Below are positions 50,463 to 60,840 of a stretch of DNA of 64,000 nt, piece after piece. Within the stretch, counting starts at the first letter, position 1. Each line of letters starts with the position of its first letter. A model generated the notes under the pieces. That model searched no databases, was not told the origin of the DNA, and worked only from the letters and a program-made list of their open reading frames with translations. The DNA comes from Serratia silvae. Its GTDB lineage: Bacteria; Pseudomonadota; Gammaproteobacteria; Enterobacterales; Enterobacteriaceae. The stretch covers positions 62,001-126,000 of the forward strand of contig NZ_JAGQDC010000012.1 of NCBI RefSeq assembly GCF_023282985.1, in the 5' to 3' direction. Both the position numbers and the translations under genes were made by a program.

Positions 50463-51334
50463 AGTTTATTGTACAAAAGTTGGCTATTTGTGCCCAACAC
50501 ACTTGAAACTCGTGGTGTCTGCGCTTCCATTTCAGTTATTTTCTCTATGACTTTATTAGTGATCCCATATTCCCGATCTAAATACTCCAACCCCATCGTA
50601 AAAAGAAATGCTACAATGGCGACACCAATAATAGCCCCACCTAAGGTAACAGCTGCCCCCATTAACAACGCGGACGATGTTGCTCTCATGATAATAGTAA
50701 CAACGACAGCTTTAGCAATATCACTAGTTACATTTCCTAAAAAGCTAGCCGCAGTGCTTTCATCCTTTAGTATAAACTCCAGGCTACGATAGGCCAAGGA
50801 GACATATATACTCCATTTCATGCCCTGCACAGCAGTATGATTGAGCCCTTTTACCCCGACCCCAATTTGCACAACCTGCATATTATTTAACGAATAACGC
50901 GTTCCATTTAAAATCCGTCTAATACCTGGGTAGCCGGTGATCTTGATTAACTTCTCACCGTTTCTTCCGACATAAATGATGGCGGCTATCCCAAAGCCCC
51001 CCAACTTCCTGACCAGATCCGCCGCAGAATAAAAATCCTTCGCGTTGCCGCTATAGGTGGCAGTATATCCCAGATAGTCCAGGCCTTCATCACGCGTGAT
51101 ATTTAGAAAACCCTCATCATGCTGCCGATCGCCTCGGCCAAACTCACCAAAACACTCCAGAACATCATAGGCTTCTTCTTTGGTAAGCAGCATGATGTGG
51201 CGCTGTTCGGCATTCATGCAGGCCTGGAATTTTTCTTCCGCAATTCGTCGGGCATAGGCGCCATGATCGGGTGGTGTGGGAAAGAGAGTGGAATTATTTC
51301 CCGTGAGATAGTTGGGGTATATTCTGTCTTTCAT
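50459..51334 (-). CDS. Putative T6SS effector with C-terminal hydrophobic (pore-type) domain
   Basis: The protein has 291 residues from ATG 51334. GGAGG lies 5 bases upstream of that ATG, whereas the in-frame ATG at 51379 has no ribosome site. The soluble N-terminal two-thirds contains a stretch GEKLIKITGYPGIRRILNGT and RYSLNNMQVVQIGVGVKG. The C-terminal part has two consecutive hydrophobic stretches (VVVTIIMRATSSALLMGAAV and IIGVAIVAFLFTMGLEYL, bases about 50588-50719). From memory, similar C-terminal regions occur in hydrophobic toxins linked to PAAR or VgrG proteins, and Serratia has a precedent in the pore-forming effector Ssp6; homology to Ssp6 itself is not claimed. Coupling to a small membrane protein and the nearby hcp support an effector role. 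Confidence 0.6.
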   Translation of the reverse strand: MKDRIYPNYLTGNNSTLFPTPPDHGAYARRIAEEKFQACMNAEQRHIMLLTKEEAYDVLECFGEFGRGDRQHDEGFLNITRDEGLDYLGYTATYSGNAKDFYSAADLVRKLGGFGIAAIIYVGRNGEKLIKITGYPGIRRILNGTRYSLNNMQVVQIGVGVKGLNHTAVQGMKWSIYVSLAYRSLEFILKDESTAASFLGNVTSDIAKAVVVTIIMRATSSALLMGAAVTLGGAIIGVAIVAFLFTMGLEYLDREYGITNKVIEKITEMEAQTPRVSSVLGTNSQLLYNKL

Positions 51335-51636
51335 CTCGGCCTCCGGTTGCCTTATAAGAAAGTATTTCCATTTACTCATCCACTAATATAATTGAAATTC
51401 GGCATTGTATAAAGAACAATCAAGGCAATTTCCTCATAGCTATCACCTATTCTTGACTATACCGGCGTAGATCCCTCCAGGCTGCAACGCTTTTCGCTTT
51501 TTACCAGCAAGGCGGTTTATACTTGGTAGCTTAAATTCGTTGATCTACGAGTTTGCAGTAAACACGCAGAACTCTTTTGCATTTAATGAGTTGATTTTAT
51601 TGAAAATAACTCGAAAATCAGGAAACACAAAACGCC

Positions 51637-52479
51637 ATGTTAAGTTACCGCCACAGTTTTCACGCCGGCAACCACGCCGACGTGCTCAAGCACACCGTTC
51701 AGAGCCTGATTATTGAGGCGCTGAAAGAGAAAGATAAGCCGCTGCTGTACCTGGATACCCACTCCGGTGCCGGGCGCTATCAGCTGAGCGGTGAGCATGC
51801 CGAGCGCACTGGGGAATACCTGGAAGGCATCGGCCTGCTGTGGCAACGTGACGACCTGCCGGAAGAGCTGGCGGCCTACATGAGCGTGGTGCAAAACTTC
51901 AACCGTTCCGGCACCCTGCGTTACTACCCAGGCTCACCGCTGATCGCCCGCCAGTTGCTGCGCCCGCAGGATAAAATCCATCTGACAGAGCTGCACCCAA
52001 GTGATTTCCCGCTGCTGCGTAACGAATTTCAGAAAGACGAGCGCACTAAAGTGCAGCGTGCCGATGGTTACCAGCAGTTAAAATCCCAGTTACCACCTCC
52101 GTCCCGCCGTGGCCTGATCCTGATGGACCCGCCGTATGAGATGAAAACCGATTATCAAGACGTGGTGAAAGGCATTCAGGAAGGCTACAAGCGTTTTGCT
52201 ACCGGCACCTATGCCCTGTGGTATCCCGTGGTGATGCGCCAGCAGATCAAACGCATGCTCAAAGAGCTGGAAGCAACCGGCATACGCCGTATCCTGCAAA
52301 TCGAACTGGCGGTGAAGCCCGACAGCGATCAACGCGGGATGACGGCTTCAGGCATGATCGTGATTAACCCACCTTGGAAGCTGGAACAGCAGATGAACAA
52401 CGTGCTGCCGTGGCTGCACAAGGTTCTGGTGCCGTCCGGTATCGGTCACCACCTGGTGAACTGGGTCGTACCAGAATAA
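51637..52479 (+). CDS. rlmJ: 23S rRNA (adenine2030-N6)-methyltransferase RlmJ
   Basis: RlmJ (YhiR) methylates A2030 of 23S rRNA. The 280-residue protein has the same length as in E. coli, starts MLSYRHSFHAGNHADVLKH, and carries the catalytic motif MDPPYEMKTDY. In E. coli it lies between prlC and gor; here accessory blocks separate it from both neighbours. Confidence 0.95.
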   Translation: MLSYRHSFHAGNHADVLKHTVQSLIIEALKEKDKPLLYLDTHSGAGRYQLSGEHAERTGEYLEGIGLLWQRDDLPEELAAYMSVVQNFNRSGTLRYYPGSPLIARQLLRPQDKIHLTELHPSDFPLLRNEFQKDERTKVQRADGYQQLKSQLPPPSRRGLILMDPPYEMKTDYQDVVKGIQEGYKRFATGTYALWYPVVMRQQIKRMLKELEATGIRRILQIELAVKPDSDQRGMTASGMIVINPPWKLEQQMNNVLPWLHKVLVPSGIGHHLVNWVVPE

Positions 52480-52611
52480 GTTCGATGATGGTCGCCTGCC
52501 TGGGCGGCCATCCGTTTTTCCCTTCGCTATCCCCCCTGCTTGATCCTCATTTTGCCTCGATCTTTTGCCGATCCTCATCACAACCGCAAAATAACTGTTT
52601 GCTTATTTTAA

Positions 52612-53526
<915 letters not shown>

Positions 53527-53545
53527 CGTACGCCAACACGGTGAT

Positions 53546-53590
53546 TGCCCCTCACCCTAGCCCTGCGGGAGAGGGTTGGGGTGAGGGGCC
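53546..53590. repeat. REP-like palindromic element, copy C
   Basis: GCCCCTCACCCTAGCCCT-GCGGG-AGAGGGTTGGGGTGAGGGGC is a long palindrome combining the outer arms seen separately in copies A and B (1584 and 1724). It lies 20 bases after the gatY stop and may reduce read-through from gatY. Confidence 0.75.
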
Positions 53591-53843
53591 AACCTATCTC
53601 CCGCGGCAAAATAACCGCTTTCACTTTATTGCGTATGTCGATTCCTCTTTTTACCAAACATCCATAATCAACTGATTTTAAATAACTAAACTCCAGTCAT
53701 TTGTTAACTTGCCCCGTCACACTGAAAGCACCGGCACGGAAAAATAGCGGTAAAGTTTTCGATCTTGATCACGAATAATAGAAAAGTGCATTGCTAACCT
53801 TTCGAAACATTACGATTATATTCGTAAGAAAACGGAGGGTAGA
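53591..53843 (+). promoter_or_regulatory. Probable gatZ promoter region with GatR-like motifs
   Basis: The remaining gap before gatZ is AT-rich and contains TTTCGAT (53757-53763) and the palindrome TTTCGAAA (53800-53807), the latter 37 bases before the gatZ start. This suggests that gatZABCD has its own regulated promoter. Confidence 0.5.
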
Positions 53844-55145
53844 ATGAAAAATATAATCGCACGACATAAAGCAGGGGAGCCGATCGGGATCTGCTCTGTC
53901 TGTTCGGCACACCCATTAGTGATTGAAGCCGCATTACGCCTGGATCTGCACAGCGATAGTCAGGTGCTGATCGAGGCCACATCCAACCAGGTTAATCAGT
54001 TTGGCGGTTACACCGGCATGAAACCGGCGGATTTCCGGCAGTTTGTCTGCGATATTGCGGCAACCGTCGGCTTTCCGCTCTCCCGGCTGCTGTTAGGGGG
54101 TGACCATCTAGGCCCTAACTGCTGGCAAAATGAACCCGCCGCCAGCGCGATGGCGAAAGCGGAAGTGTTGATCGCCGACTACGTCACCGCCGGATTCAGT
54201 AAGATCCATCTGGATACGTCCATGTCCTGCGCCGACGATCCGATCCCGTTAGATCCCCACGTGGTGGCAGAACGTGCCGCTCGCCTGTGCCAGATCGCCG
54301 AACGGGCCGCCACCCCAGAGCAAAAACAACAGCTGACCTATGTGATTGGAACCGAGGTGCCGGTGCCTGGTGGGGAATCCTCCGCCATCGGTAGCGTGCA
54401 TATTACTCATGCAGTGGATGCCGCCGCCACACTGGAAACTCACGATCAGGCGTTCCGCAAGGCAGGATTGGCAGAGGCGATCCCCAGGATCATCGCTGTG
54501 GTGGTGCAGCCAGGGGTGGAGTTCGACCACTCACAGGTGATCGCTTACCAACCACAGCTGGCCCGCGAGCTCTCCCAGTTTATTACCACCACGCCGCTGG
54601 TCTATGAGGCGCACTCTACCGATTATCAAACGCGTGAAGCCTATCAGCAGCTGGTGCGCGATCACTTCGCCATTCTCAAGGTTGGCCCGGCCCTGACGTT
54701 CGCCCTACGCGAAGCGGTGTTTGCCCTAGCCAATATCGAACAAGCCCTGATTGCCCCGGAAAAACGCAGCCAGATCCTGGCGGTGATTGACGCGGTGATG
54801 CTCGACGAACCGGATTACTGGAAAAAATATTACCACCCGACGTTCAGCCGCTCGCTGATCGACCTGCATTTCAGCCTGTCGGACCGTATCCGTTACTACT
54901 GGCCTCACCCACGTATCGTCCAGAGTATGACTACGCTGCTCAATAACCTCGACCAGCAAGAGATCCCCGCAGGCCTGCTGAGCCAATACTTCCCGCTGCA
55001 ATATCAGCGCGTGATGGAACGCAAGCTGGCGAAACAGCCCCACGCACTGATGATCGACAAAATCCAGGATGTGCTGCGCGCTTATCGCTTCGGCTGTGCC
55101 CCCGCAGATCAAGCCAAAAACGCCGAGGAGATGGCCCATGCATAA
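53844..55145 (+). CDS. gatZ: Tagatose-1,6-bisphosphate aldolase subunit GatZ
   Basis: GatZ is the non-catalytic, chaperone-like subunit required for full activity and stability of GatY. The 433-residue protein (E. coli 420) begins [20 protein letters not shown] and has family stretches [13 protein letters not shown] and [22 protein letters not shown] lies 4 bases before the ATG. It overlaps gatA by 8 bases, so gatZ-gatA translation is coupled. Confidence 0.93.
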   Translation: MKNIIARHKAGEPIGICSVCSAHPLVIEAALRLDLHSDSQVLIEATSNQVNQFGGYTGMKPADFRQFVCDIAATVGFPLSRLLLGGDHLGPNCWQNEPAASAMAKAEVLIADYVTAGFSKIHLDTSMSCADDPIPLDPHVVAERAARLCQIAERAATPEQKQQLTYVIGTEVPVPGGESSAIGSVHITHAVDAAATLETHDQAFRKAGLAEAIPRIIAVVVQPGVEFDHSQVIAYQPQLARELSQFITTTPLVYEAHSTDYQTREAYQQLVRDHFAILKVGPALTFALREAVFALANIEQALIAPEKRSQILAVIDAVMLDEPDYWKKYYHPTFSRSLIDLHFSLSDRIRYYWPHPRIVQSMTTLLNNLDQQEIPAGLLSQYFPLQYQRVMERKLAKQPHALMIDKIQDVLRAYRFGCAPADQAKNAEEMAHA

Positions 55146-55620
55146 CAGCCAACTGTTCGTTCGCACTGGCATCAGCTTTGCCGACGCGCAGCAGGCGCTG
55201 GAGCACATTGGCGTCACCATGCTCAACGCCGGGATCGTTCACAGCAGCTACCCGCAGGCGTTGCTGGCGCGTGAGAGTGCTTATCCCACTGGCATCGCCC
55301 TTGAGCAGCACGCGGTCGCCATCCCCCATTGTGAAGCGGAGCATGCACGTGCCCCGGCTATTTATCTTATCCGTCCTGACCAGGCCGTGCCCTTCGCTCA
55401 GGCGGATGAGGACGGCACGATCGACGTTGCGCTGATTATCGCGCTGATCGTCACCGACCCGGCCGCGCAGTTAGTTTTACTGCGCACGCTGTTTGGCCAG
55501 TTGCAGCACCCCGAGTTTATCACTGCGCTACTGACCGCCCCCGAGGACCAATTGGGCGAAATTTTTGCCCAGCGGGTTTTCACTTCGCCCTCCCGACCAC
55601 AACAAAAAAACAGAATATGA
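55138..55620 (+). CDS. gatA: Galactitol PTS enzyme IIA component GatA
   Basis: GatA accepts phosphate from HPr on a histidine and passes it to GatB during galactitol uptake. The 160-residue protein is a fructose/mannitol-type EIIA with the phosphorylated His in [12 protein letters not shown]. The frame is open from 55069, but ATG 55138 is preceded by GAGGAG and gives the family start. gatB follows 12 bases after the stop. Confidence 0.92.
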   Translation: MHNSQLFVRTGISFADAQQALEHIGVTMLNAGIVHSSYPQALLARESAYPTGIALEQHAVAIPHCEAEHARAPAIYLIRPDQAVPFAQADEDGTIDVALIIALIVTDPAAQLVLLRTLFGQLQHPEFITALLTAPEDQLGEIFAQRVFTSPSRPQQKNRI

Positions 55621-55632
55621 AGGAGCCACATT

Positions 55633-55917
55633 GTGAAACGTAAAATTATCGTTGCCTGCGGCGGTGCCGTTGCCACCTCGACCATGGCCGCAGAGGAGAT
55701 CAAAGAGCTGTGCGCGGAGCACAATATCGAGCTGGATTTGGTGCAGTGCCGCGTGACCGAGATTGAAACCTATATGGACGATGCCGACCTGATCTGCACC
55801 ACCGCCCGCGTCGACCGGCAGTTTGGCGATATCCCGTTGGTTCACGGCATGCCGTTTATTTCCGGCGTCGGCATCGATGCACTGAAACAAAAAATACTGA
55901 CCATTCTGACGGAGTAG
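55633..55917 (+). CDS. gatB: Galactitol PTS enzyme IIB component GatB
   Basis: GatB transfers phosphate from GatA to the incoming galactitol. The 94-residue protein has the phosphorylated cysteine in [12 protein letters not shown] near residue 9. The start is GTG 55633 with AAGGAG 7 bases upstream. gatC begins 3 bases after its stop. Confidence 0.93.
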   Translation: MKRKIIVACGGAVATSTMAAEEIKELCAEHNIELDLVQCRVTEIETYMDDADLICTTARVDRQFGDIPLVHGMPFISGVGIDALKQKILTILTE

Positions 55918-55920
55918 CCC

Positions 55921-57294
55921 ATGTTTACCGACATCATGCGTTACATCCTCGATCTCGGCCCTACGGTGATGCTGCCCATCGTGATCATCATCTTCTCGCT
56001 GATTTTAGGGATGAAATTAGGGGATTCATTTAAATCCGGCATTCATATCGGCATCGGCTTCGTTGGGATCGGTCTGGTTATCGGCCTGATGCTGGACTCG
56101 ATCGGCCCGGCGGCGAAATCGATGGCCGAACAGTTCCAGATCAACCTGCACGTGGTGGATATCGGCTGGCCAGGCTCGTCACCGATGACCTGGGCCTCAC
56201 AGATTGCCCTGATCGCCATTCCGGTAGCGATTGCGGTCAACATCGTGATGCTGCTGACGCGTATGACCCGCGTGGTTAACGTGGATATCTGGAACATCTG
56301 GCACATGACTTTTACCGGCGCCATGGTGCACCTGGCCACCGGTTCATACTGGCTGGGTATGCTGGGCGTGGTGGTACATGCCGCCTTCGTCTACAAACTG
56401 GGGGATTGGTTCGCCAAAGACACCCGCGACTTCTTCGGGCTGGAAGGGATTGCCATTCCGCACGGCACCTCCGCCTATATGGGGCCAATCGCCGTACTGG
56501 TGGACACCATTATCGAGAAGATCCCCGGCCTGAACCGCATTCACTTCAGCGCAGACGACGTACAGAAACGCTTTGGCCCGTTCGGCGAACCGGTGACCGT
56601 CGGCTTTGTGATGGGGCTGATTATCGGTGCGCTGGCCGGTTATGATCTGAAGGGCATTCTGCAACTGGCGGTGAAAACCGCTGCGGTAATGCTGTTGATG
56701 CCACGGGTGATCAAACCGATCATGGATGGCCTGACACCCATCGCCAAACACGCCCGTAAGCGCCTGCAAGCACGCTTTGGTGGCCAGGAGTTCCTTATCG
56801 GCCTCGACCCGGCGCTACTGCTGGGCCATACCGCCGTGGTCTCCGCCAGCCTGATCTTTATCCCACTGACCATTCTGATCGCCGTGATTGTCCCTGGTAA
56901 CCAGGTGCTGCCGTTTGGCGATCTGGCAACCATCGGCTTCTTTGTGGCCCTCGCCGTCGCGGTACATCAGGGCAACCTGTTCCGCACGCTGATCTCGGGT
57001 TTTATCATCATGAGCATCACGTTGTGGATCGCCACCCAAACCATCGGGCTGCATACCCAACTGGCTGCCAATGCCGGGGCGCTGAAAGCCGGCGGCGTGG
57101 TGGCCTCGATGGACCAAGGTGGCTCACCGATCACCTACCTGTTGATCCAACTGCTCACCTGGCAAAACGTGGTAGGTCTGGTGGTTATCGGCGTCATTTA
57201 CGCCATCGGGGTGTTCCTCACCTGGCGCCGTGCCCGTCAATTTGCCCAGGCTGAAGCCTCCGCCAAACTACAAAACCTCAACGCCATGTCCTAA
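55921..57294 (+). CDS. gatC: Galactitol PTS enzyme IIC permease GatC
   Basis: GatC is the membrane permease of the galactitol PTS, giving galactitol-1-phosphate in the cytoplasm. The 457-residue protein (E. coli 451) has about 10-12 hydrophobic segments and family stretches GIHIGIGFVGIGLVIGLM, PHGTSAYMGPIAVLVD and LDPALLLGHTAVVSA. Translation is tightly linked to gatB. Confidence 0.93.
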   Translation: MFTDIMRYILDLGPTVMLPIVIIIFSLILGMKLGDSFKSGIHIGIGFVGIGLVIGLMLDSIGPAAKSMAEQFQINLHVVDIGWPGSSPMTWASQIALIAIPVAIAVNIVMLLTRMTRVVNVDIWNIWHMTFTGAMVHLATGSYWLGMLGVVVHAAFVYKLGDWFAKDTRDFFGLEGIAIPHGTSAYMGPIAVLVDTIIEKIPGLNRIHFSADDVQKRFGPFGEPVTVGFVMGLIIGALAGYDLKGILQLAVKTAAVMLLMPRVIKPIMDGLTPIAKHARKRLQARFGGQEFLIGLDPALLLGHTAVVSASLIFIPLTILIAVIVPGNQVLPFGDLATIGFFVALAVAVHQGNLFRTLISGFIIMSITLWIATQTIGLHTQLAANAGALKAGGVVASMDQGGSPITYLLIQLLTWQNVVGLVVIGVIYAIGVFLTWRRARQFAQAEASAKLQNLNAMS

Positions 57295-57300
57295 TCCTTC

Positions 57301-57319
57301 GGGGGAGCCCGCCTCCCCC
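57301..57319 (+). terminator. Intercistronic hairpin between gatC and gatD
   Basis: Stem GGGGGAG / CTCCCCC with a 5-base loop and no T-run lies 6 bases after gatC. It is more likely an mRNA-stability or attenuating element than a full stop. Confidence 0.45.
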
Positions 57320-57345
57320 AATCTATCTTCTACGGAGTTCAAGTT

Positions 57346-58395
57346 ATGCAATCAGTCGTGATCCACACGGAGGGAGAAGTGCGCGTTGAAGAACGCCCCG
57401 CTCCTGCCATTGAGGCCGCCGATGAGGTGTTGGTTCGGGTGGCGTATTCCGGGCTATGCGGTTCAGATATCCCCCGCATCTTCGCCAAAGGCGCGCATTT
57501 CTACCCGATTACCCTGGGGCATGAGTTCAGTGGCCGGGTCGTGGCCTGCGGCGATCGGGTTACCGATCTGCAACAGCATGACGCCGTGGCCTGTGTCCCT
57601 TTGCTGCCGTGCTTTAACTGCCCGGAATGCCAGCGCCATTACTATTCGCTGTGCAAGCATTACCAGTTCGTCGGTTCACGCTGCCACGGTGGCAACGCCG
57701 AGTTTATCGTGGTCAAACGCGCCAATCTGGTGAAATTGCCTGCCAACGTCAGCTTGTTGCAGGGGGCGTTTATTGAGCCCATCACCGTCGGCCTACATGC
57801 CATTCAGTTGGCTGGGGGCTGCCAAGGCAAAGAGGTGATCATCATTGGTGCCGGCACCATCGGCCAACTGGCGATCCAATGTGCCCGCGCGATGGGCGCA
57901 CGCAGCGTCACGGCGATCGATCTCAATGACGACCGGCTCAAGCTGGCACGGCAGATCGGTGCAGAAAACGCGTTTAACAGCGCGGAGCTTAGCCCCTCCG
58001 AGATAGCCGAACGCTTGCAGGAAAAGCGCTTTGATCAGTTGATTCTGGAAACCGCTGGCACGCCACAAACGGTCGGGCTGGCGCTGGATATCGCTGGGCC
58101 ACGGGCGCAAATCGCGCTGGTGGGGACGCTTCATAAGGACCTGCATCTGTCTTACAGCACCTTTAGCCAGATCCTGCGTAAGGAGCTGACGCTGCTGGGC
58201 AGTTGGATGAACTATTCAGCCCCGTGGCCAGGAGAAGAATGGCAGCAGGCCATGAAGCTGTTCCAATCGGCAGATCTGGCTCTGGAGCCGTTGATTGCCA
58301 GCATCGATCGCCCGCAGCAATACGCTGCCAGCGTTGCGGCCCTGGCCGGTAAGCCGATGCAGGGAAAAATCATGCTCAAGCTCGGCGAAGAGTGA
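57346..58395 (+). CDS. gatD: Galactitol-1-phosphate 5-dehydrogenase GatD
   Basis: GatD oxidises galactitol-1-phosphate to tagatose-6-phosphate with NAD+. The 349-residue zinc medium-chain dehydrogenase has the catalytic zinc cysteine in GLCGSDIPR and histidine in GHEFSGRV. A structural-zinc cysteine cluster is CFNCPECQRHYYSLCKH and the Rossmann motif is IIGAGTIGQLAIQ. No tagatose-6-phosphate kinase gene is seen in the cluster; that step is presumably done by a 6-phosphofructokinase encoded elsewhere. Confidence 0.94.
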   Translation: MQSVVIHTEGEVRVEERPAPAIEAADEVLVRVAYSGLCGSDIPRIFAKGAHFYPITLGHEFSGRVVACGDRVTDLQQHDAVACVPLLPCFNCPECQRHYYSLCKHYQFVGSRCHGGNAEFIVVKRANLVKLPANVSLLQGAFIEPITVGLHAIQLAGGCQGKEVIIIGAGTIGQLAIQCARAMGARSVTAIDLNDDRLKLARQIGAENAFNSAELSPSEIAERLQEKRFDQLILETAGTPQTVGLALDIAGPRAQIALVGTLHKDLHLSYSTFSQILRKELTLLGSWMNYSAPWPGEEWQQAMKLFQSADLALEPLIASIDRPQQYAASVAALAGKPMQGKIMLKLGEE

Positions 58396-58404
58396 TATTT
58401 AGCC

Positions 58405-58433
58405 AATGGCTGCACGGGTGCAGCCATTATTTT
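58405..58433 (+). terminator. Terminator after gatD
   Basis: An 11-bp stem AATGGCTGCAC / GTGCAGCCATT is followed by ATTTTG. It ends the gatZABCD transcript before gatR. Confidence 0.7.
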
Positions 58434-58505
58434 GCCTCAAATCCCATCTCCTTGATCTTTATGCTCCCCTTTCATATCCCTTTCGCATAAAATAAAAGCA
58501 AAACA

Positions 58506-58512
58506 TTTCGAT
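58506..58512. promoter_or_regulatory. Candidate GatR half-site upstream of gatR
   Basis: TTTCGAT 12 bases before the gatR start, the same motif as before gatY and gatZ, consistent with autoregulation. Confidence 0.35.
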
Positions 58513-58523
58513 AGGTCAGGATG

Positions 58524-59312
58524 ATGAACTCTTTTGAAAGACGAAACAAAATTGTCGACTTGGTTCAGCAGAACGGCAGCATCTTGGTCAGCGATCTTTC
58601 GAATTCCTTCGGAATTTCTGAAGTTACCATCCGCGCTGACCTGCGCCTGCTGGAAGAAAAAGGCCTGCTGATCCGCTTCCACGGCGGTGCTGCCAGGCCG
58701 GGCAGCCAGTTGGAGCAGGAGGCCGAGGCACCAAAAACTACTGGTGAAGTCATCCTGGAGGAACGCTACCAGCTGGCTAAAGACCCGAAAAAGCGCATTG
58801 CCTTAAAAGCAGCAGCGATGGTCAACCCCGGCGATACGGTGATCCTGGACAGCGGCAGCACCACCATGCTGATCGCCGAAGAGCTGGTGAAGATGGGCAA
58901 TATCACGGTGATCACCAATAACCTGCCCGCCGCCTTTGCGCTTTCCGACAATAAAGACATCACGCTGGTGCTGTGTGGTGGCACATTGCGCCATAAGACG
59001 CGTTCCATGCACGGCTCCATCGCAGAACTCTCCCTACAGGGCATTGCCGGTGACGTGATGTTCGTCGGGGCCGACGGGTTGGACGCCACCAATGGCATCA
59101 CCACCTTTAATGAAGGCTACTCGATCAGCGGCGTGATGGCTCAGGCAGCCAAGCGCGTGGTCGCGGTGGTCGATTCCACCAAGTTCGGCCGCCGGGGGTT
59201 CAACCTGGTGCTGTCGATGAGCCAGATCGACATGATCATTACCGATACCGGCATCAGCAGTGCCGATCGCCAAGCGCTCGATCGGGCAAAACCCGAACTG
59301 GTTATCGTGTAA
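58524..59312 (+). CDS. gatR: Galactitol operon repressor GatR (DeoR family)
   Basis: GatR is a DeoR-family repressor. The 262-residue protein has an N-terminal helix-turn-helix (VSDLSNSFGISEVTIRADL) and a sugar-phosphate domain with ILDSGSTTMLIAEEL and VVDSTKFGRRGFN. ATG 58524 gives MNSFERRNKIV, the same start as intact GatR of other enterobacteria; an ATG directly before it is also possible. In E. coli K-12 this gene is broken by an insertion sequence, but here it is intact, so the gat operon should be inducible. Confidence 0.92.
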   Translation: MNSFERRNKIVDLVQQNGSILVSDLSNSFGISEVTIRADLRLLEEKGLLIRFHGGAARPGSQLEQEAEAPKTTGEVILEERYQLAKDPKKRIALKAAAMVNPGDTVILDSGSTTMLIAEELVKMGNITVITNNLPAAFALSDNKDITLVLCGGTLRHKTRSMHGSIAELSLQGIAGDVMFVGADGLDATNGITTFNEGYSISGVMAQAAKRVVAVVDSTKFGRRGFNLVLSMSQIDMIITDTGISSADRQALDRAKPELVIV

Positions 59313-59321
59313 ACTCAACCG

Positions 59322-59343
59322 GGCAGAGGATCAAGCCTCTGCC
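59322..59343 (+). terminator. Terminator hairpin after gatR
   Basis: An 8-bp stem GGCAGAGG / CCTCTGCC with a 6-base loop lies 9 bases after the gatR stop. The T content behind it is low. Confidence 0.6.
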
Positions 59344-59435
59344 TATTACAGCCATCGACGCAATCTTTGCGACAACCCCCTATCAGGCGTTAAACTCTTA
59401 CCCTTCTCGAATCACACAACTCATGGAAACCCCAG

Positions 59436-60788
59436 ATGACGAAACATTACGATTATCTAGCAATTGGCGGCGGCAGCGGCGGTATCGCATCGATCAACCG
59501 GGCAGCCATGTATGGCCAGAAATGCGCACTGATTGAAGCCAAAGAACTTGGCGGCACCTGCGTTAACGTGGGTTGTGTCCCGAAAAAAGTCATGTGGCAT
59601 GCGGCGCAGATCGCCGAGGCCATTCACCAGTACGGCCCGGATTACGGCTTCGATACCACCGTCAACGCCTTTGACTGGAAACGCCTGATCGCCAACCGCA
59701 CCGCCTACATCGATCGTATTCATACTTCCTACGACAACGTGCTGGGCAAAAACAAGGTCGACGTGATCAAAGGTTTTGCCCGTTTTATTGACGCGCATAC
59801 CGTGGAAGTCAACGGCGAGAAAATCACCGCCGACCATATTCTGATCGCCACCGGCGGCCGCCCAAGCCATCCGTCGATTCCTGGCGCCGAATACGGCATC
59901 GATTCCGACGGCTTCTTTGAGCTGGATGCCATGCCAAAACGCGTGGCAGTAGTGGGCGCTGGCTACATCGCGGTAGAGATTGCCGGTGTGATGAACGCGC
60001 TGGGAGCGGAAACGCACCTGTTCGTGCGTAAACACGCCCCGCTGCGTACCTTCGATCCGATGATTGTAGAAACCCTGGTTGAGGTGATGAACACCGAAGG
60101 GCCAACCCTGCACACCGAATCCATTCCAAAATCCATCGTCAAAAACGCCGACAGCAGCCTGACGCTGGCGTTGGAAAACGGCAAAGAGTTCACCGTGGAC
60201 AGCCTGGTCTGGGCCATCGGCCGCGAACCAGCGACCGACAATCTGAACCTGGCAGTCACCGGCGTGAAAACCAATGCCAAAGGTTACATCGAGGTCGACA
60301 AATTCCAGAACACCAACGTGAAAGGCATCTACGCTGTAGGTGACAACACCGGTGCGGTGGAGCTGACCCCGGTTGCCGTCGCCGCTGGCCGTCGCCTGTC
60401 CGAGCGCCTGTTCAACAATAAGCCGGACGAGCATCTGGATTACAGCAATATCGCCACCGTGGTGTTCAGCCACCCGCCAATCGGCACCATTGGCCTGACC
60501 GAACCACAGGCGAAAGAGCAGTTTGGCGAGGATAAGGTGAAGGTTTATAAATCCTCCTTCACCGCTATGTACAGCGCCGTGACTCAGCATCGCCAGCCGT
60601 GCCGCATGAAGCTGGTGTGTGTGGGTGAAGAAGAGAAGATTGTTGGCCTGCACGGGATTGGTTTTGGCATGGATGAAATCCTGCAGGGCTTCGCCGTGGC
60701 AATCAAGATGGGCGCGACCAAGAAAGACTTCGACAATACCGTGGCGATCCACCCAACCGCAGCGGAAGAGTTTGTGACCATGCGGTAA
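59436..60788 (+). CDS. gor: Glutathione reductase Gor
   Basis: Gor reduces glutathione disulfide with NADPH. The 450-residue flavoprotein equals E. coli Gor in length. The N-terminal FAD motif is [11 protein letters not shown], the redox-active disulfide is Cys42-Cys47 in [13 protein letters not shown], the NADPH-binding motif is [15 protein letters not shown], and the catalytic histidine is His439 in AIHPTAAEE. It is separated from rlmJ, its usual neighbour, by the gat operon. Confidence 0.97.
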   Translation: MTKHYDYLAIGGGSGGIASINRAAMYGQKCALIEAKELGGTCVNVGCVPKKVMWHAAQIAEAIHQYGPDYGFDTTVNAFDWKRLIANRTAYIDRIHTSYDNVLGKNKVDVIKGFARFIDAHTVEVNGEKITADHILIATGGRPSHPSIPGAEYGIDSDGFFELDAMPKRVAVVGAGYIAVEIAGVMNALGAETHLFVRKHAPLRTFDPMIVETLVEVMNTEGPTLHTESIPKSIVKNADSSLTLALENGKEFTVDSLVWAIGREPATDNLNLAVTGVKTNAKGYIEVDKFQNTNVKGIYAVGDNTGAVELTPVAVAAGRRLSERLFNNKPDEHLDYSNIATVVFSHPPIGTIGLTEPQAKEQFGEDKVKVYKSSFTAMYSAVTQHRQPCRMKLVCVGEEEKIVGLHGIGFGMDEILQGFAVAIKMGATKKDFDNTVAIHPTAAEEFVTMR

Positions 60789-60805
60789 TGGTGCATTCCT
60801 AACTG

Positions 60806-60840
60806 GAAAACCGACTGTAAAAGGTCGGTTTTCTTCTTTT
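60806..60840 (+). terminator. Rho-independent terminator after gor
   Basis: A 10-bp stem GAAAACCGAC / GTCGGTTTTC with an 8-base loop is followed by a T-rich tail. Confidence 0.8.

Noticed and set aside
59457-60752. 431-codon open frame on minus, antisense to gor
   Set aside because: Fully contained in gor, whose redox and FAD motifs are intact. The antisense translation is rich in His and Gln without domains.
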